Assembly (NCBI GenBank): GCA_026785985.1
Contig: JAJAYX010000695.1
Span: 1-6,973 of the forward strand
Length of the DNA stretch: 6,973 nucleotides
Reading direction: 5' to 3'
Source of the DNA: Rudanella sp.
GTDB taxonomy: Bacteria; Bacteroidota; Bacteroidia; Cytophagales; Spirosomataceae
Positions 1 to 6,417 of the stretch are shown in pieces (positions within the stretch are counted from its first letter, which is position 1; every line of letters begins with the position of its first letter). The notes under the pieces are model-generated. The model ran no database searches. It was not told the origin of the DNA and saw nothing but the letters and a program-made list of their open reading frames with translations. The position numbers and the translations under genes were made by a program.

Positions 1-603
1 AACGACGCGGGGGGCATTTACGAAACTCTGACCGAACGGGGGGCTGAGTTAATTGTGCTGGGGACGCACGGCACATCGGGCTGGGACGAGTTGCTGTTTG
101 GTTCCAACGCCGAACATATCGTGCGGGAAGCGCATTGCCCGGTATTGGTTGTCAAAGAGGCAATGGCTGCTTTTGCCCCTAAAAACCCGGTGGCTGCCAT
201 CGACGTGGACGATGATTTAAAGGAAAATTGGCCGGCATATCCCTTCGATGCGGGCGGAAACAACCTGAAACAGTTCGTCTATGTGCGTACTCCCAATGAT
301 GTCCTTGTCCCCGAAGGAGTCCATGAATGGATGCAGGAATCGGCACAGAAACAAGGTCTTACCGACTATGAGTTTCATATCCGTCAGGCCCGCACAGTGG
401 AGAGCGGTATTCTGAACTATGCCCATGAGCGCCAAGCCGATCTGATTGTCGTTTACACGCACGGATACACCGGACTGCGTCATTTTTTGCAGGGAAGTAC
501 CGCCGAGGACATTCTGAACCACGCGCCCGTGCCCGTGTTGATTTTGCGGATAAACGATGGCAGCGACCAACCGTCAACAGTCAGTAAATTAACAGCTCAA
601 TAG
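1..603 (+). CDS. Universal stress protein, tandem-domain (UspA family), 5' end outside window
   Basis: The frame is open from the first base to TAA at 601-603, giving 200 visible residues; the start lies to the left. Two UspA domains are present in part. The first ends with the nucleotide-binding signature GTHGTSG followed by GS (about nt 61-111), then a strand ending in PVLVVK. A linker leads to a second domain that opens with AAIDVDDD (about nt 193-216), the usual position of the ATP-contacting aspartate, and closes with THGYTG...GST (about nt 454-507) and PVPVLILRI. Tandem UspA proteins are cytoplasmic, bind ATP and are induced by starvation, redox or low-oxygen stress; the exact role here cannot be read from sequence. 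The alcohol dehydrogenase gene follows after 28 bp on the same strand, suggesting co-transcription. Both binding loops look intact, so the visible part appears functional. Confidence 0.88.
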   Translation, partial: NDAGGIYETLTERGAELIVLGTHGTSGWDELLFGSNAEHIVREAHCPVLVVKEAMAAFAPKNPVAAIDVDDDLKENWPAYPFDAGGNNLKQFVYVRTPNDVLVPEGVHEWMQESAQKQGLTDYEFHIRQARTVESGILNYAHERQADLIVVYTHGYTGLRHFLQGSTAEDILNHAPVPVLILRINDGSDQPSTVSKLTAQ

Positions 604-631
604 CCAACCTACTCAATCAGACCTATTCGTT

Positions 632-1657
632 ATGAAAACTACCATGAAAGCCGCCGTTGCCCGCGTGTATGGGCAACCGTTACAAATAGAACAAGTACCA
701 GTACCCACCGTAATTCCGGGTCGGATTCTGGTGAAAGTGGTGGCCTGTGGCGTGTGCCATACTGACCTTCACGCCATCAACGGCGATTGGCCCGTGAAGG
801 CGACGCTCCCCCTGATTCCGGGGCATGAAGGCGTGGGGACGGTGGTGGCAGTCGGGGCCGGGGTGCAACACGTTAAAGAGGGAGACCGGGTGGGTGTTCC
901 GTGGCTCTTCACGGCCTGCGGCCACTGCACCTATTGCTTATCTGGTTGGGAAACCTTGTGCGAAGCGCAGCAAAACACGGGCTACTCGGTGCCGGGAAGC
1001 TTTGCTGAATACGTCCTGGCCGATCCTGATTATATAGGGCCACTGCCCGACGGTTTGTCGTTTCACGAAGCCGCACCCATCGTTTGTGCCGGGGTGACGG
1101 TCTATAAAGGACTGAAAGAAACCGAGGTCAGGCCCGGCGAGTGGGTCGTTATTTCGGGTATTGGAGGCTTGGGGCATCTGGCCGTTCAGTACGCCAAAGC
1201 CATGGGAATGCACGTAGCCGCCGTGGACATCAGCCCGGATAAACTGACGCTGGCCACATCGGTTGGGGCAGATTTGGTGGTCAACGCAGCTACGGAAGAC
1301 CCGGTTGCCGCGATTCAGAAAGCCATTGGCGGGGCGCACGGGGTGCTGGTCACGGCTCCGTCGCAACCCGCTTTTACGCAGGGGGTCGGCATGTTACGTC
1401 GGCGCGGAACTATCTCGCTGGTAGGCTTACCCCCCGGCGAATTCGGCCTGAATATCTTCGGGGTGGTACTGGGTCGGAAAACCATTCGGGGATCTATCGT
1501 TGGCACCCGGCTCGATCTGGCGGAAAGTCTGGCGTTTGCGACTGAAGGCCGGGTAAAGGTTCATTACCGCCGTGAACCATTAGAAAACATCAATCAGGTT
1601 TTTACTGACATGAAAGCCGGACAGGTCGACGGGCGCGTCGTGCTGGACATCAACTAA
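632..1657 (+). CDS. adhP: Zinc-dependent alcohol dehydrogenase, AdhP type
   Basis: A 341-residue medium-chain dehydrogenase of normal family length. It interconverts primary alcohols such as ethanol with aldehydes using NAD(H) in the cytoplasm. Catalytic zinc ligands are visible as Cys42 (GVCHTD), His65-Glu66 (PGHEGVG) and Cys152. The structural zinc site is Cys96, Cys99, Cys102 and Cys110. The Rossmann loop GIGGLGH spans residues 176-182, and the acidic residue expected to select NAD is Asp199 (AAVDIS). The start at 632 adds four residues before a second ATG at 644 (MKAAVA), which is equally plausible; no Shine-Dalgarno sequence decides between them, as is common in Bacteroidota. It lies 28 bp after one universal stress gene and 17 bp before another, so all three are probably one operon serving fermentative or aldehyde/redox stress. 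All key residues are present. The family call is firm; the physiological substrate is inference. Confidence 0.93.
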   Translation: MKTTMKAAVARVYGQPLQIEQVPVPTVIPGRILVKVVACGVCHTDLHAINGDWPVKATLPLIPGHEGVGTVVAVGAGVQHVKEGDRVGVPWLFTACGHCTYCLSGWETLCEAQQNTGYSVPGSFAEYVLADPDYIGPLPDGLSFHEAAPIVCAGVTVYKGLKETEVRPGEWVVISGIGGLGHLAVQYAKAMGMHVAAVDISPDKLTLATSVGADLVVNAATEDPVAAIQKAIGGAHGVLVTAPSQPAFTQGVGMLRRRGTISLVGLPPGEFGLNIFGVVLGRKTIRGSIVGTRLDLAESLAFATEGRVKVHYRREPLENINQVFTDMKAGQVDGRVVLDIN

Positions 1658-1674
1658 TCGTCACCACTTCGCAG

Positions 1675-2508
1675 ATGAAAAAAATACTGGTCACCACCGA
1701 CTTTTCCGTCAACTCGAAGGCGGCTATGCGTTTCGCTATTCAGTTCGCGTCGCAGGGCGATATAGCGCTTACCTTTTTGCATGTGCAACACATCATACGT
1801 ATGACATCCTGGAATGAGGCAACTTACGCGGCCTACGAGAAAGGCGAAGTGGCGAAGGTTCGCAAAACACTGGACAATTTTGTTGATTCGGTATATAAAT
1901 CTCTGAAAATCAACCCGACAAATCATCGGTGCGTCATCGAAAATTCGCCGTTTGTCGATAGCACCATCATGGGCTACGCGGCTGACGGGATCTTCGACTA
2001 TATCTGCATCAGTGCGCGGGGAGCCGGGATGATGGAAAAACTGTTCGGCACTACCACCGCCAACCTCGTTGGTCAGTCGTCGGTGCCGGTGATTGCCGTG
2101 CCGGGTAATTACCGGGCCACTAAATTAACTACGGTGCTGTATGCCAGCGATTTGAGCAGCCTTGGAACTCAGCTAACCCGCGTGATTGGGTTTGCCAAAC
2201 CAGTGTGTGCCACCGTTGAGTTACTGCATTTTAGTACGCCGTTCGAACCCGTCACCGACCCGGAAATTATCTGCATGGCCGTCCAGAAATACACCGATTA
2301 TCCCGTGACCGTACACCTGCAACCCCGCGATTTCGACACGACGCTTACGGCCGATATTGAATCGGTTATCACGGCCCAAAACCCATCCCTGGTGATTATG
2401 TTCACGACCCGAAAGGACGGCTTTTTCGACCGATTGTTCCTATCGAGCAATTCCGTTGACTGCTCTTTTCTGACCACCGCCCCGTTACTCGTGTTCAGTA
2501 ACGTATGA
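1675..2508 (+). CDS. Universal stress protein, tandem-domain with degenerate second domain
   Basis: A 277-residue two-domain UspA protein. Domain 1 (about residues 1-143) starts with MKKILVTTDFS, with Asp9 at the usual ATP-contact site, and carries a near-canonical binding loop SARGAG...GTT at about 113-127, followed by VPVIAVP. Domain 2 (about 150-277) starts with TTVLYASDLS, but its loop reads TTRKDGFFDRLFLSSNS, lacking the G-x2-G-x9-G-S/T pattern, so it has probably lost nucleotide binding and may serve in dimerisation. This asymmetry is common in tandem Usp proteins of Bacteroidota, from memory. ATG at 1675 is the only sensible start; no Shine-Dalgarno is visible. It is the last gene of the Usp-Adh-Usp run, and its stop lies 4 bp from the stop of the opposing transpeptidase reading frame. 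Confidence 0.9.
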   Translation: MKKILVTTDFSVNSKAAMRFAIQFASQGDIALTFLHVQHIIRMTSWNEATYAAYEKGEVAKVRKTLDNFVDSVYKSLKINPTNHRCVIENSPFVDSTIMGYAADGIFDYICISARGAGMMEKLFGTTTANLVGQSSVPVIAVPGNYRATKLTTVLYASDLSSLGTQLTRVIGFAKPVCATVELLHFSTPFEPVTDPEIICMAVQKYTDYPVTVHLQPRDFDTTLTADIESVITAQNPSLVIMFTTRKDGFFDRLFLSSNSVDCSFLTTAPLLVFSNV

Positions 2509-2512
2509 TCCG

Positions 2513-3634
2513 CTACCGGCCATAAACGTTCGGATATACGCGGATAGCCCCTTCCTCATCTATATCCAGCACATTGTAAGTCATGATAACCGGCACCGCC
2601 TGGGGCAATGGGATTGTTTGGGGGCTGGTATTGAGGGCGCAGCTTACCAAATAATCGGCCCCGAAATAGGCGTAACCCAGCAGCAGATTGGCCAATTCGT
2701 CGGGCTTTTCGACCCGGACACACCCGTGGCTCAGGTGTCGGTTGCTTTTGGCGAAAGCCTGCCGGGCGTTGGTATCGTGCAGGTAAATGTCATAGGGGCT
2801 GCTGACATTAAACTTCAACAACCCCAGCGCGTTGTCGCAGCCGGTCGATTGCCGGAGCCGATACGGAAATTTACTTACCGTCGTAGTCCAGTTTATCGCT
2901 TTAGGATCAACTACTTGCCCTTTTGCATTGATTACCTGCAACTTCATTGCGTTCAGCGTAGCAACCGGATTACGCCGAATTTTGGGCAAAAGTTCGCGGG
3001 TCATAATCGAGCGGGGTACATTCCAGTATGGGTACAGTACTACGCTGGGGATATAAGCGGTAAACAACGGAGTAGGTGTGCTCCGTTTGCCGACCACAAC
3101 CCGGCTACTGAACAGCGTGGTCTACTGCCGGTCAACAACCCGAAGCGTGGCCGAAGGAATATTGACCAGCACGAGCCTATTGGCCGGAAACCGATTCCGC
3201 CAGCGATACGTGTTGAGCGTTTCCTGTACCTGCCCGGTAACAACAGCGTTGCACAAATAATCATCAATTAGACAGCGCATCCCGTAAGCGAGCAGTTGCC
3301 GGTAATGGCGGTCGTGCGATTCGAGCGAGTCCAGCAACGGACACCAATCTGTTGGGGTCTCCCCTGACCCGGACAGGAATTGCCGGGTCAGGCGGGCAAT
3401 GCGTACCGTGTCAACCGTAGCTGGAATACCTTGATAACTCATCCGGCGGGGCGTTCGGCCATACACAATTTCGGTAAAATAGCGGCTCACGCAAGCCGAA
3501 TCGGGTTGGGCACATAAGCTGTCCACGCCGATGTCCTGCGCGTATTGACGCAATCGTATCCAGTCGTTGCCTTGTTGGGCATCGGCGAAGCGGGAAATAA
3601 GAAACAGGAGTGCGACGAGCAGTAAACGGGTCAT
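2513..3634 (-). pseudogene. Secreted L,D-transpeptidase (YkuD domain), interrupted by an in-frame TAG
   Basis: Read through one stop, this frame encodes 373 residues. It begins at ATG 3634-3632 with a signal peptide (MTRLLLVALLFLISRFADAQ), then a helical, cysteine-containing N-terminal region, then a YkuD catalytic domain. That domain starts at about residue 152 (RLVLVNIPSATLRVV) and carries the active-site block with His286 (YLHDT) and SHGCVR with nucleophile Cys305. L,D-transpeptidases form 3-3 peptidoglycan cross-links or attach proteins to peptidoglycan outside the inner membrane. Codon 171 (nt 3124-3122) is TAG; both sides are in the same frame and homology continues without loss, so one substitution from a sense codon explains it. 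The product would stop before the catalytic residues. The 3' part has a possible GTG start at 3097 but no signal peptide, so it is unlikely to act outside the membrane. The ATG overlaps the stop of the DUF1003 gene (ATGA), indicating translational coupling. A sequencing error at the TAG is the main alternative. Confidence 0.85.
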
Positions 3635-3973
3635 GTAAGAGGGGTGGGGAGAGGATTTTGGAGTTTCTGGTTTATCTCCTGGAGCATAACAAACTGCTTT
3701 TCCTGCGTCTCGAACAGCGTTTTGATTGGCTCCTCCAGCAATAATCCAGCCCGCCAGCACTATACCAAACAGCCTGATAAACCGCCAGCTTCCACCAAAT
3801 TGGGCAACTCGATCAGACAGTTTTTGCCCCTGCGTCAGTACCTCCACTGGTGGATTTACGAGGTTGTGAACGATGAGTTCCTTCGCTTCGAGGGTTTCTT
3901 TGACGATCTTGTGTAGCTTATCGAGGTGTACATTCTCATCGGATAAAAGCTGTTTGATTTTGGTGTTATTCAT
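3631..3973 (-). pseudogene. DUF1003 membrane protein, remnant with internal deletion and frame change
   Basis: Residues 1-78 from ATG 3973 match the start of the DUF1003 family: an amphipathic head (LHKIVKETLEAKELIVHNL), the conserved block QKLSDRVAQFGGSWRFI (about 50-66) and the start of the first membrane helix (LFGIVLAGWII). At about nt 3738-3740 the homology stops and continues in another frame with the family's C-terminal coiled tail (LEEPIKTLFETQEKQFVMLQ, nt 3738-3679), ending at TGA 3633-3631. The usual rest of helix 1, helix 2 and the charged stretch between them are missing, which I estimate from memory at 60-80 residues. In the literal frame, the head reads on into the transpeptidase gene and ends at 3122, a fusion with no functional sense. 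Function of the family is unknown; proteins are inner-membrane. The gene is coupled to the downstream transpeptidase by a 4-bp stop/start overlap. Confidence 0.8.
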
Positions 3974-4147
3974 AAATGACGTTTGGGGAAAGTATATTGT
4001 TTCGATAGAGAATTCAACGTTGAACCATCATTGGTTTGCTTAATCTGAACGTTTTTCTATTCCGAATCAGCAACAGGGAAACGGTAATCAGACCGGAGAT
4101 CAGCAAGCCGACATCCTCTACAATACCGAATTGAAAAGCGGCTATAA

Positions 4148-4157
4148 AACCGATGAA
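4148..4157 (+). repeat. Left target-site duplication of the 195-bp element
   Basis: AACCGATGAA directly precedes the terminal repeat of the element and is repeated exactly at its other end. It is part of the DUF6064 coding sequence (TTCATCGGTT on the minus strand). Confidence 0.9.
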
Positions 4158-4176
4158 CAGGGCTTTCTTATAAAAA
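4158..4176 (+). repeat. Left terminal inverted repeat of the 195-bp element
   Basis: CAGGGCTTTCTTATAAAAA, the perfect reverse complement of 4334-4352. Base pairing ends exactly at the duplicated target, which fixes the element's boundary. Confidence 0.92.
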
Positions 4177-4232
4177 CTTCTAACCCTGAAAGGGTGTCAT
4201 TTTTATAGAAAAGTAGCCGGTAATCCCCTTTC

Positions 4233-4286
4233 AGAACCCCGAAGGGGTGACACAATCAGCTTATTATATTACCCCTTCGGGGTTCT
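4233..4286. repeat. Central 16-bp perfect inverted repeat inside the MITE-like element
   Basis: AGAACCCCGAAGGGGT (4233-4248) and its exact reverse complement (4271-4286) are separated by a 22-nt AT-rich spacer. Each arm is itself a small hairpin (ACCCC-GAA-GGGGT and ACCCC-TTC-GGGGT), so as RNA it could fold either as one long stem or as two short hairpins. It could act as a bidirectional structure, but it is not followed by a T run and I do not call it a terminator. Confidence 0.85.
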
Positions 4287-4333
4287 AAAATGACTTATCA
4301 ACCTTCTTCTATAATCATTTCATGCCTTCGGCA

Positions 4334-4352
4334 TTTTTATAAGAAAGCCCTG
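4334..4352 (-). repeat. Right terminal inverted repeat of the 195-bp element
   Basis: TTTTTATAAGAAAGCCCTG, the perfect reverse complement of 4158-4176. Confidence 0.92.
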
Positions 4353-4362
4353 AACCGATGAA
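4353..4362 (+). repeat. Right target-site duplication of the 195-bp element
   Basis: AACCGATGAA directly follows the right terminal repeat, an exact copy of 4148-4157 in the same orientation. Confidence 0.9.
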
Positions 4363-4766
4363 TGACCAGATAAAGGGAATGATGAAGCAAGCCGGGAGGA
4401 AATCTTTTGATAGTAAACAGCAGTGAGCCAAAAGTAAAAATGGTGGTTGGGCAGGGAAGGCCGAATGTAGGCGAATCGGGATAGATGTGACCCAAAAGAT
4501 ACCCCGCAATCGGGTAAATAAACAGAGCGAATACAACCAGGCTACTGCCTGTAATTCCGTACTGATCAGGCTGGAGTTTGAATGAAAATTTATTTTGGAA
4601 AATGCCAAAAATCACAAATAAAATACCCTGAATGATAAATACCACCCCGAATAGATAAGCAGCTTTATTGGTTTCAGCGAAGTAGAAGAGGTGATAAACG
4701 ATACCCATCCACAACCAGAAAAAGCGGGCATACCACTGATAACTTTATCTGATAGGGCATTGGGTT

Positions 4767-4781
4767 TTAGACTTTGGACAG
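4767..4781 (+). repeat. Left terminal inverted repeat of the IS
   Basis: TTAGACTTTGGACAG pairs with 6398-6412 at 14 of 15 positions. The outermost four bases could instead be target sequence. Confidence 0.75.
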
Positions 4782-4826
4782 ATTATTTTTCGTAACCAAA
4801 AAACTTGGCAAGAAATCAGCAGGTAA

Positions 4827-6324
4827 CGATGTAGGTCTACTACTTCGCCTACCGCCCAGGATTTCTGCCAAGCTCTACTACGACTTGACATTAATTGTGC
4901 CAAAGCACTGACCAATTTGGTCATGGCCCTGGCATCTCACAAAACAGATAGTGTCGTCGCTCTTAGCCAAAGCCCCTTCTATCACTATCAATACAGCAGC
5001 ATTGCCGACGCTATTGATGCCCTTTGTCGAGAGCCAACTCAGTACGAGGCTCTGAGTCAACTCAGTCAACAGTTTTGTATGGGCTTCCATCAACCCCCTT
5101 CCCATAAAGTCTATCACCTCAATTCCGATACGACCACCCTGCTCAAAGCCCACTCCCCAACCTTACAAGAGCGTTCCAGAGTCTATGTTCCTAACACAGT
5201 GATCGCGGGCAACAAGCCCCTGGGCATAGGCTACAGGGCCTCCACCATCACCCTATCCGAATACGATGGGTGGCAACTAACCCTCTCTATGAAACGCCTT
5301 GAGGTAAGCCAATCGGCCACCGAGTGCCTGTTGGGGCAACTGTCAGTTATTTTCTCCCATACCCAATTGCCCTTCGCCAAGGCTGAGTTAGTGGTTAATC
5401 GCTTAGACAGGGCCTATGGGAATGGGGCGTATTTAGCCCCCTCCTACGCCCATCAGAATCTGGTTAGTATTGTTCGGCTTCGGCAGGGCCAGAAAGTATG
5501 GATGGCGGCTAAAGAATCCCCTACAACCAACCGCCCCCCTGGACGGACTCGGATCTATTGTCCAACACCCCATTATTTACAGCCAACCAGTGGACTTAGA
5601 GCGTACACCTATAAAGGCAAACAGAGTCAGGTGTATCAACAAAGTATTTTTGATGCCCCCCCCACCTCACGTGGACAGGTGGGTAGCCTTACGGGGAAAG
5701 GTCGGCGACTGATTCACACCTTACAGGGCTGGGATAACATCTTACTGCGAACCAAAGGGGGGCATACAATGAGTGACAAACCACTTACGCTGGTGGGCAT
5801 CACTACCCACGATGCCGTCACAGGGGAAGCCGTATTCCGAGAGCCGATGTTTCTGGTCGTTTCGGGTCTGCAAAAGGGAGCTATCACCCTTGAAATGGCC
5901 TTCGATGCGTATTTGCGACGCTACGGGATTGAGCCTTTCTTTCGATTTAACAAACAGCAGTTACTCCTGGACAGCTTTCAAACCCCGGATCGGCAGCATC
6001 TTGACAACTGGTTAGTAGTGGTTCAATTGGCCGTTTGGTTATTGTACCTGACGGCTCATGAGGCTGGCTTTCGTTGTGCAAAGTGGCAAGCTTATTGCCC
6101 CAGGGCAAAAACAGGAGCCAATGAGGGAAGTGGTCGTTTGTCGCTGGCTCAGGCGCGTAAATCAGCGGGATTTCTTTTTCTTACTTTTCCTGTTAGTGCG
6201 TTTTTACCGCATCGGCGGTCCGACCAAAAAGTCACAAAAAGGTCGTCCGCGCGAAAAAGGGCAAACGCAAACGAAACGGGTCCGGTATGAGGTGTTTAAA
6301 AAGAAGCCGAAAGCACCTGGTTGA
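4827..6324 (+). pseudogene. DDE transposase (IS4-like / NF041680-type), probably frameshifted near the 3' end
   Basis: The main frame is open from 4827 to TGA 6290. Conserved blocks, numbered from TTG 4917, are: LSQSPFYHYQYSSIADAI (17-34); LNSDTT with first Asp71; VPNTVIAGNKPLGIGY (91-106); NRLDRAYGN with second Asp164; and YGIEPFFRFNKQQLLL with Glu339 in the typical C-terminal E block. This triad matches cut-and-paste DDE transposases, and the wording resembles the group labelled NF041680 in my memory. After SAFLPHRR (about 6217) the frame loses sense, while the +1 frame supplies a basic tail (TKKSQKGRPREKGQTQTKRV, from nt 6223) ending at TGA 6324. One extra base, perhaps in the A run at 6226-6230, would explain this. 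Sequence before 4917 (FCQALLRLDINCAKALTNLV) also looks coding, yet there is no in-frame ATG before 4923; TTG 4917 is an alternative. The enzyme may still work if the basic tail is dispensable. Confidence 0.75.
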
Positions 6325-6397
6325 GCCGTTTTTTGGCTGAATTAGTCGTTTCTTAACCTCACGTCCTTGTCTCAAACTAAGATGGGTAGGGGCAATA

Positions 6398-6412
6398 CTG
6401 GCCAAAGTCTAA
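6398..6412 (-). repeat. Right terminal inverted repeat of the IS
   Basis: CTGGCCAAAGTCTAA is the reverse complement of the left end with one mismatch. It ends 5 bp from the stop codon of the oxidoreductase gene. Confidence 0.75.
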
Positions 6413-6417
6413 TGAAT

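Larger units (their letters stand above)
4158..4352. mobile_element. 195-bp MITE-like palindromic element with 19-bp TIRs and 10-bp target duplication
   Basis: The element starts CAGGGCTTTCTTATAAAAA and ends with its exact reverse complement, a perfect 19-bp terminal inverted repeat. AACCGATGAA directly abuts both ends (4148-4157 and 4353-4362), as expected for a target-site duplication. Removing the element and one duplicate fuses ...WSFIG to FIAAFQFG in the DUF6064 gene in frame, which is strong independent proof of insertion. No ORF encodes a transposase, so it is non-autonomous and must have been moved by an enzyme elsewhere in the genome. A 10-bp duplication fits, among others, some IS4-family groups, but I cannot assign the partner. 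The interior holds four mini-hairpins and one 16-bp inverted repeat, listed separately. Similar CCCCGAAGGGG-type modules are, from memory, widely dispersed in Bacteroidota genomes. Confidence 0.88.
4014..4766 (-). pseudogene. DUF6064-type integral membrane protein, 5'-truncated, frameshifted and split by a 195-bp insertion
   Basis: Joining three frames gives one continuous hydrophobic protein of a family I recognise as DUF6064 (function unknown, several membrane helices). The parts, in minus-strand order, are: KPNALSDKVISGM (about 4761-4729); LWMGIVYHLFYF through the conserved SPTFGLPCPTTIFTFG block to IKRFP (4717-about 4400); ACFIIPFIWSFIG (about 4393-4353); and, after the insertion, FIGFIAAFQFGIVEDVGLLI to TGA at 4014-4016. 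Two single-base lesions explain the frame changes: one base missing in the A run at 4719-4723 and one extra base in GGG 4394-4396. A 195-bp element with a 10-bp duplication sits at 4158-4352. Homology is lost at the IS edge near 4767, and the N-terminal portion is absent from the window. The gene is plainly dead. Its stop is 40 bp upstream of the DUF1003 start, in the same direction. Confidence 0.78.
4767..6412. mobile_element. Insertion sequence, about 1.65 kb, with one DDE transposase gene
   Basis: The ends are imperfect inverted repeats: TTAGACTTTGGACAG at 4767-4781, and at 6398-6412 the reverse complement of TTAGACTTTGGCCAG, matching 14 of 15. Between them lies one plus-strand transposase reading frame filling most of the element, with about 60 bp of leader and 88 bp of trailer; no other gene is seen in those gaps. 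The flanks do not duplicate any sequence: on the left is the interior of the DUF6064 gene, on the right the end of an oxidoreductase gene. If the true element begins at ACTTTGG, the flanking tetramers are TTAG (left) and CTAA (right). Both fit a YTAR-type target, but they are not the same duplicate. This suggests a recombined or deletion-forming copy. Family assignment is by transposase motifs only. Confidence 0.8.

Noticed and set aside
3122..3124. TAG as a recoded (pyrrolysine or readthrough) codon
   Set aside because: No recoding element is visible, Bacteroidota are not known to me to use pyrrolysine here, and neighbouring genes are also broken, so nonsense mutation or read error is simpler.
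2618..3271. A 217-codon plus-strand open frame opposite the transpeptidase
   Set aside because: It is antisense to a frame with clear YkuD motifs and a signal peptide, and its own translation shows no recognisable domain.
3644..3916. A 90-codon plus-strand open frame opposite DUF1003
   Set aside because: Shadow of the minus-strand DUF1003 remnant, whose conserved blocks explain the sequence.
3987..4018. A Bacteroidota-type promoter (TTG, then TACTTTCC after 20 nt) upstream of DUF1003
   Set aside because: Spacing is close to the TTTG/TAnnTTTG consensus, but too many bases differ to support a call.
4233..4286. Rho-independent terminator at the central inverted repeat
   Set aside because: The stem is strong, but neither side ends in a T run, and it lies inside an inserted element within a coding sequence.
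4183..4334. CRISPR-like repeats
   Set aside because: The four units are short hairpins in mirrored orientation with unequal spacing inside a bounded insertion, not direct repeats with regular spacers.
6223..6231. Programmed -1 frameshift site in the transposase (AAAAAG)
   Set aside because: A -1 slip would enter the frame that does not encode the basic tail; a +1 shift is needed.
6321..6340. Terminator from AGCC-GTTTTTT-GGCT after the transposase
   Set aside because: Only a 4-bp stem with the T run in the loop rather than after the stem.
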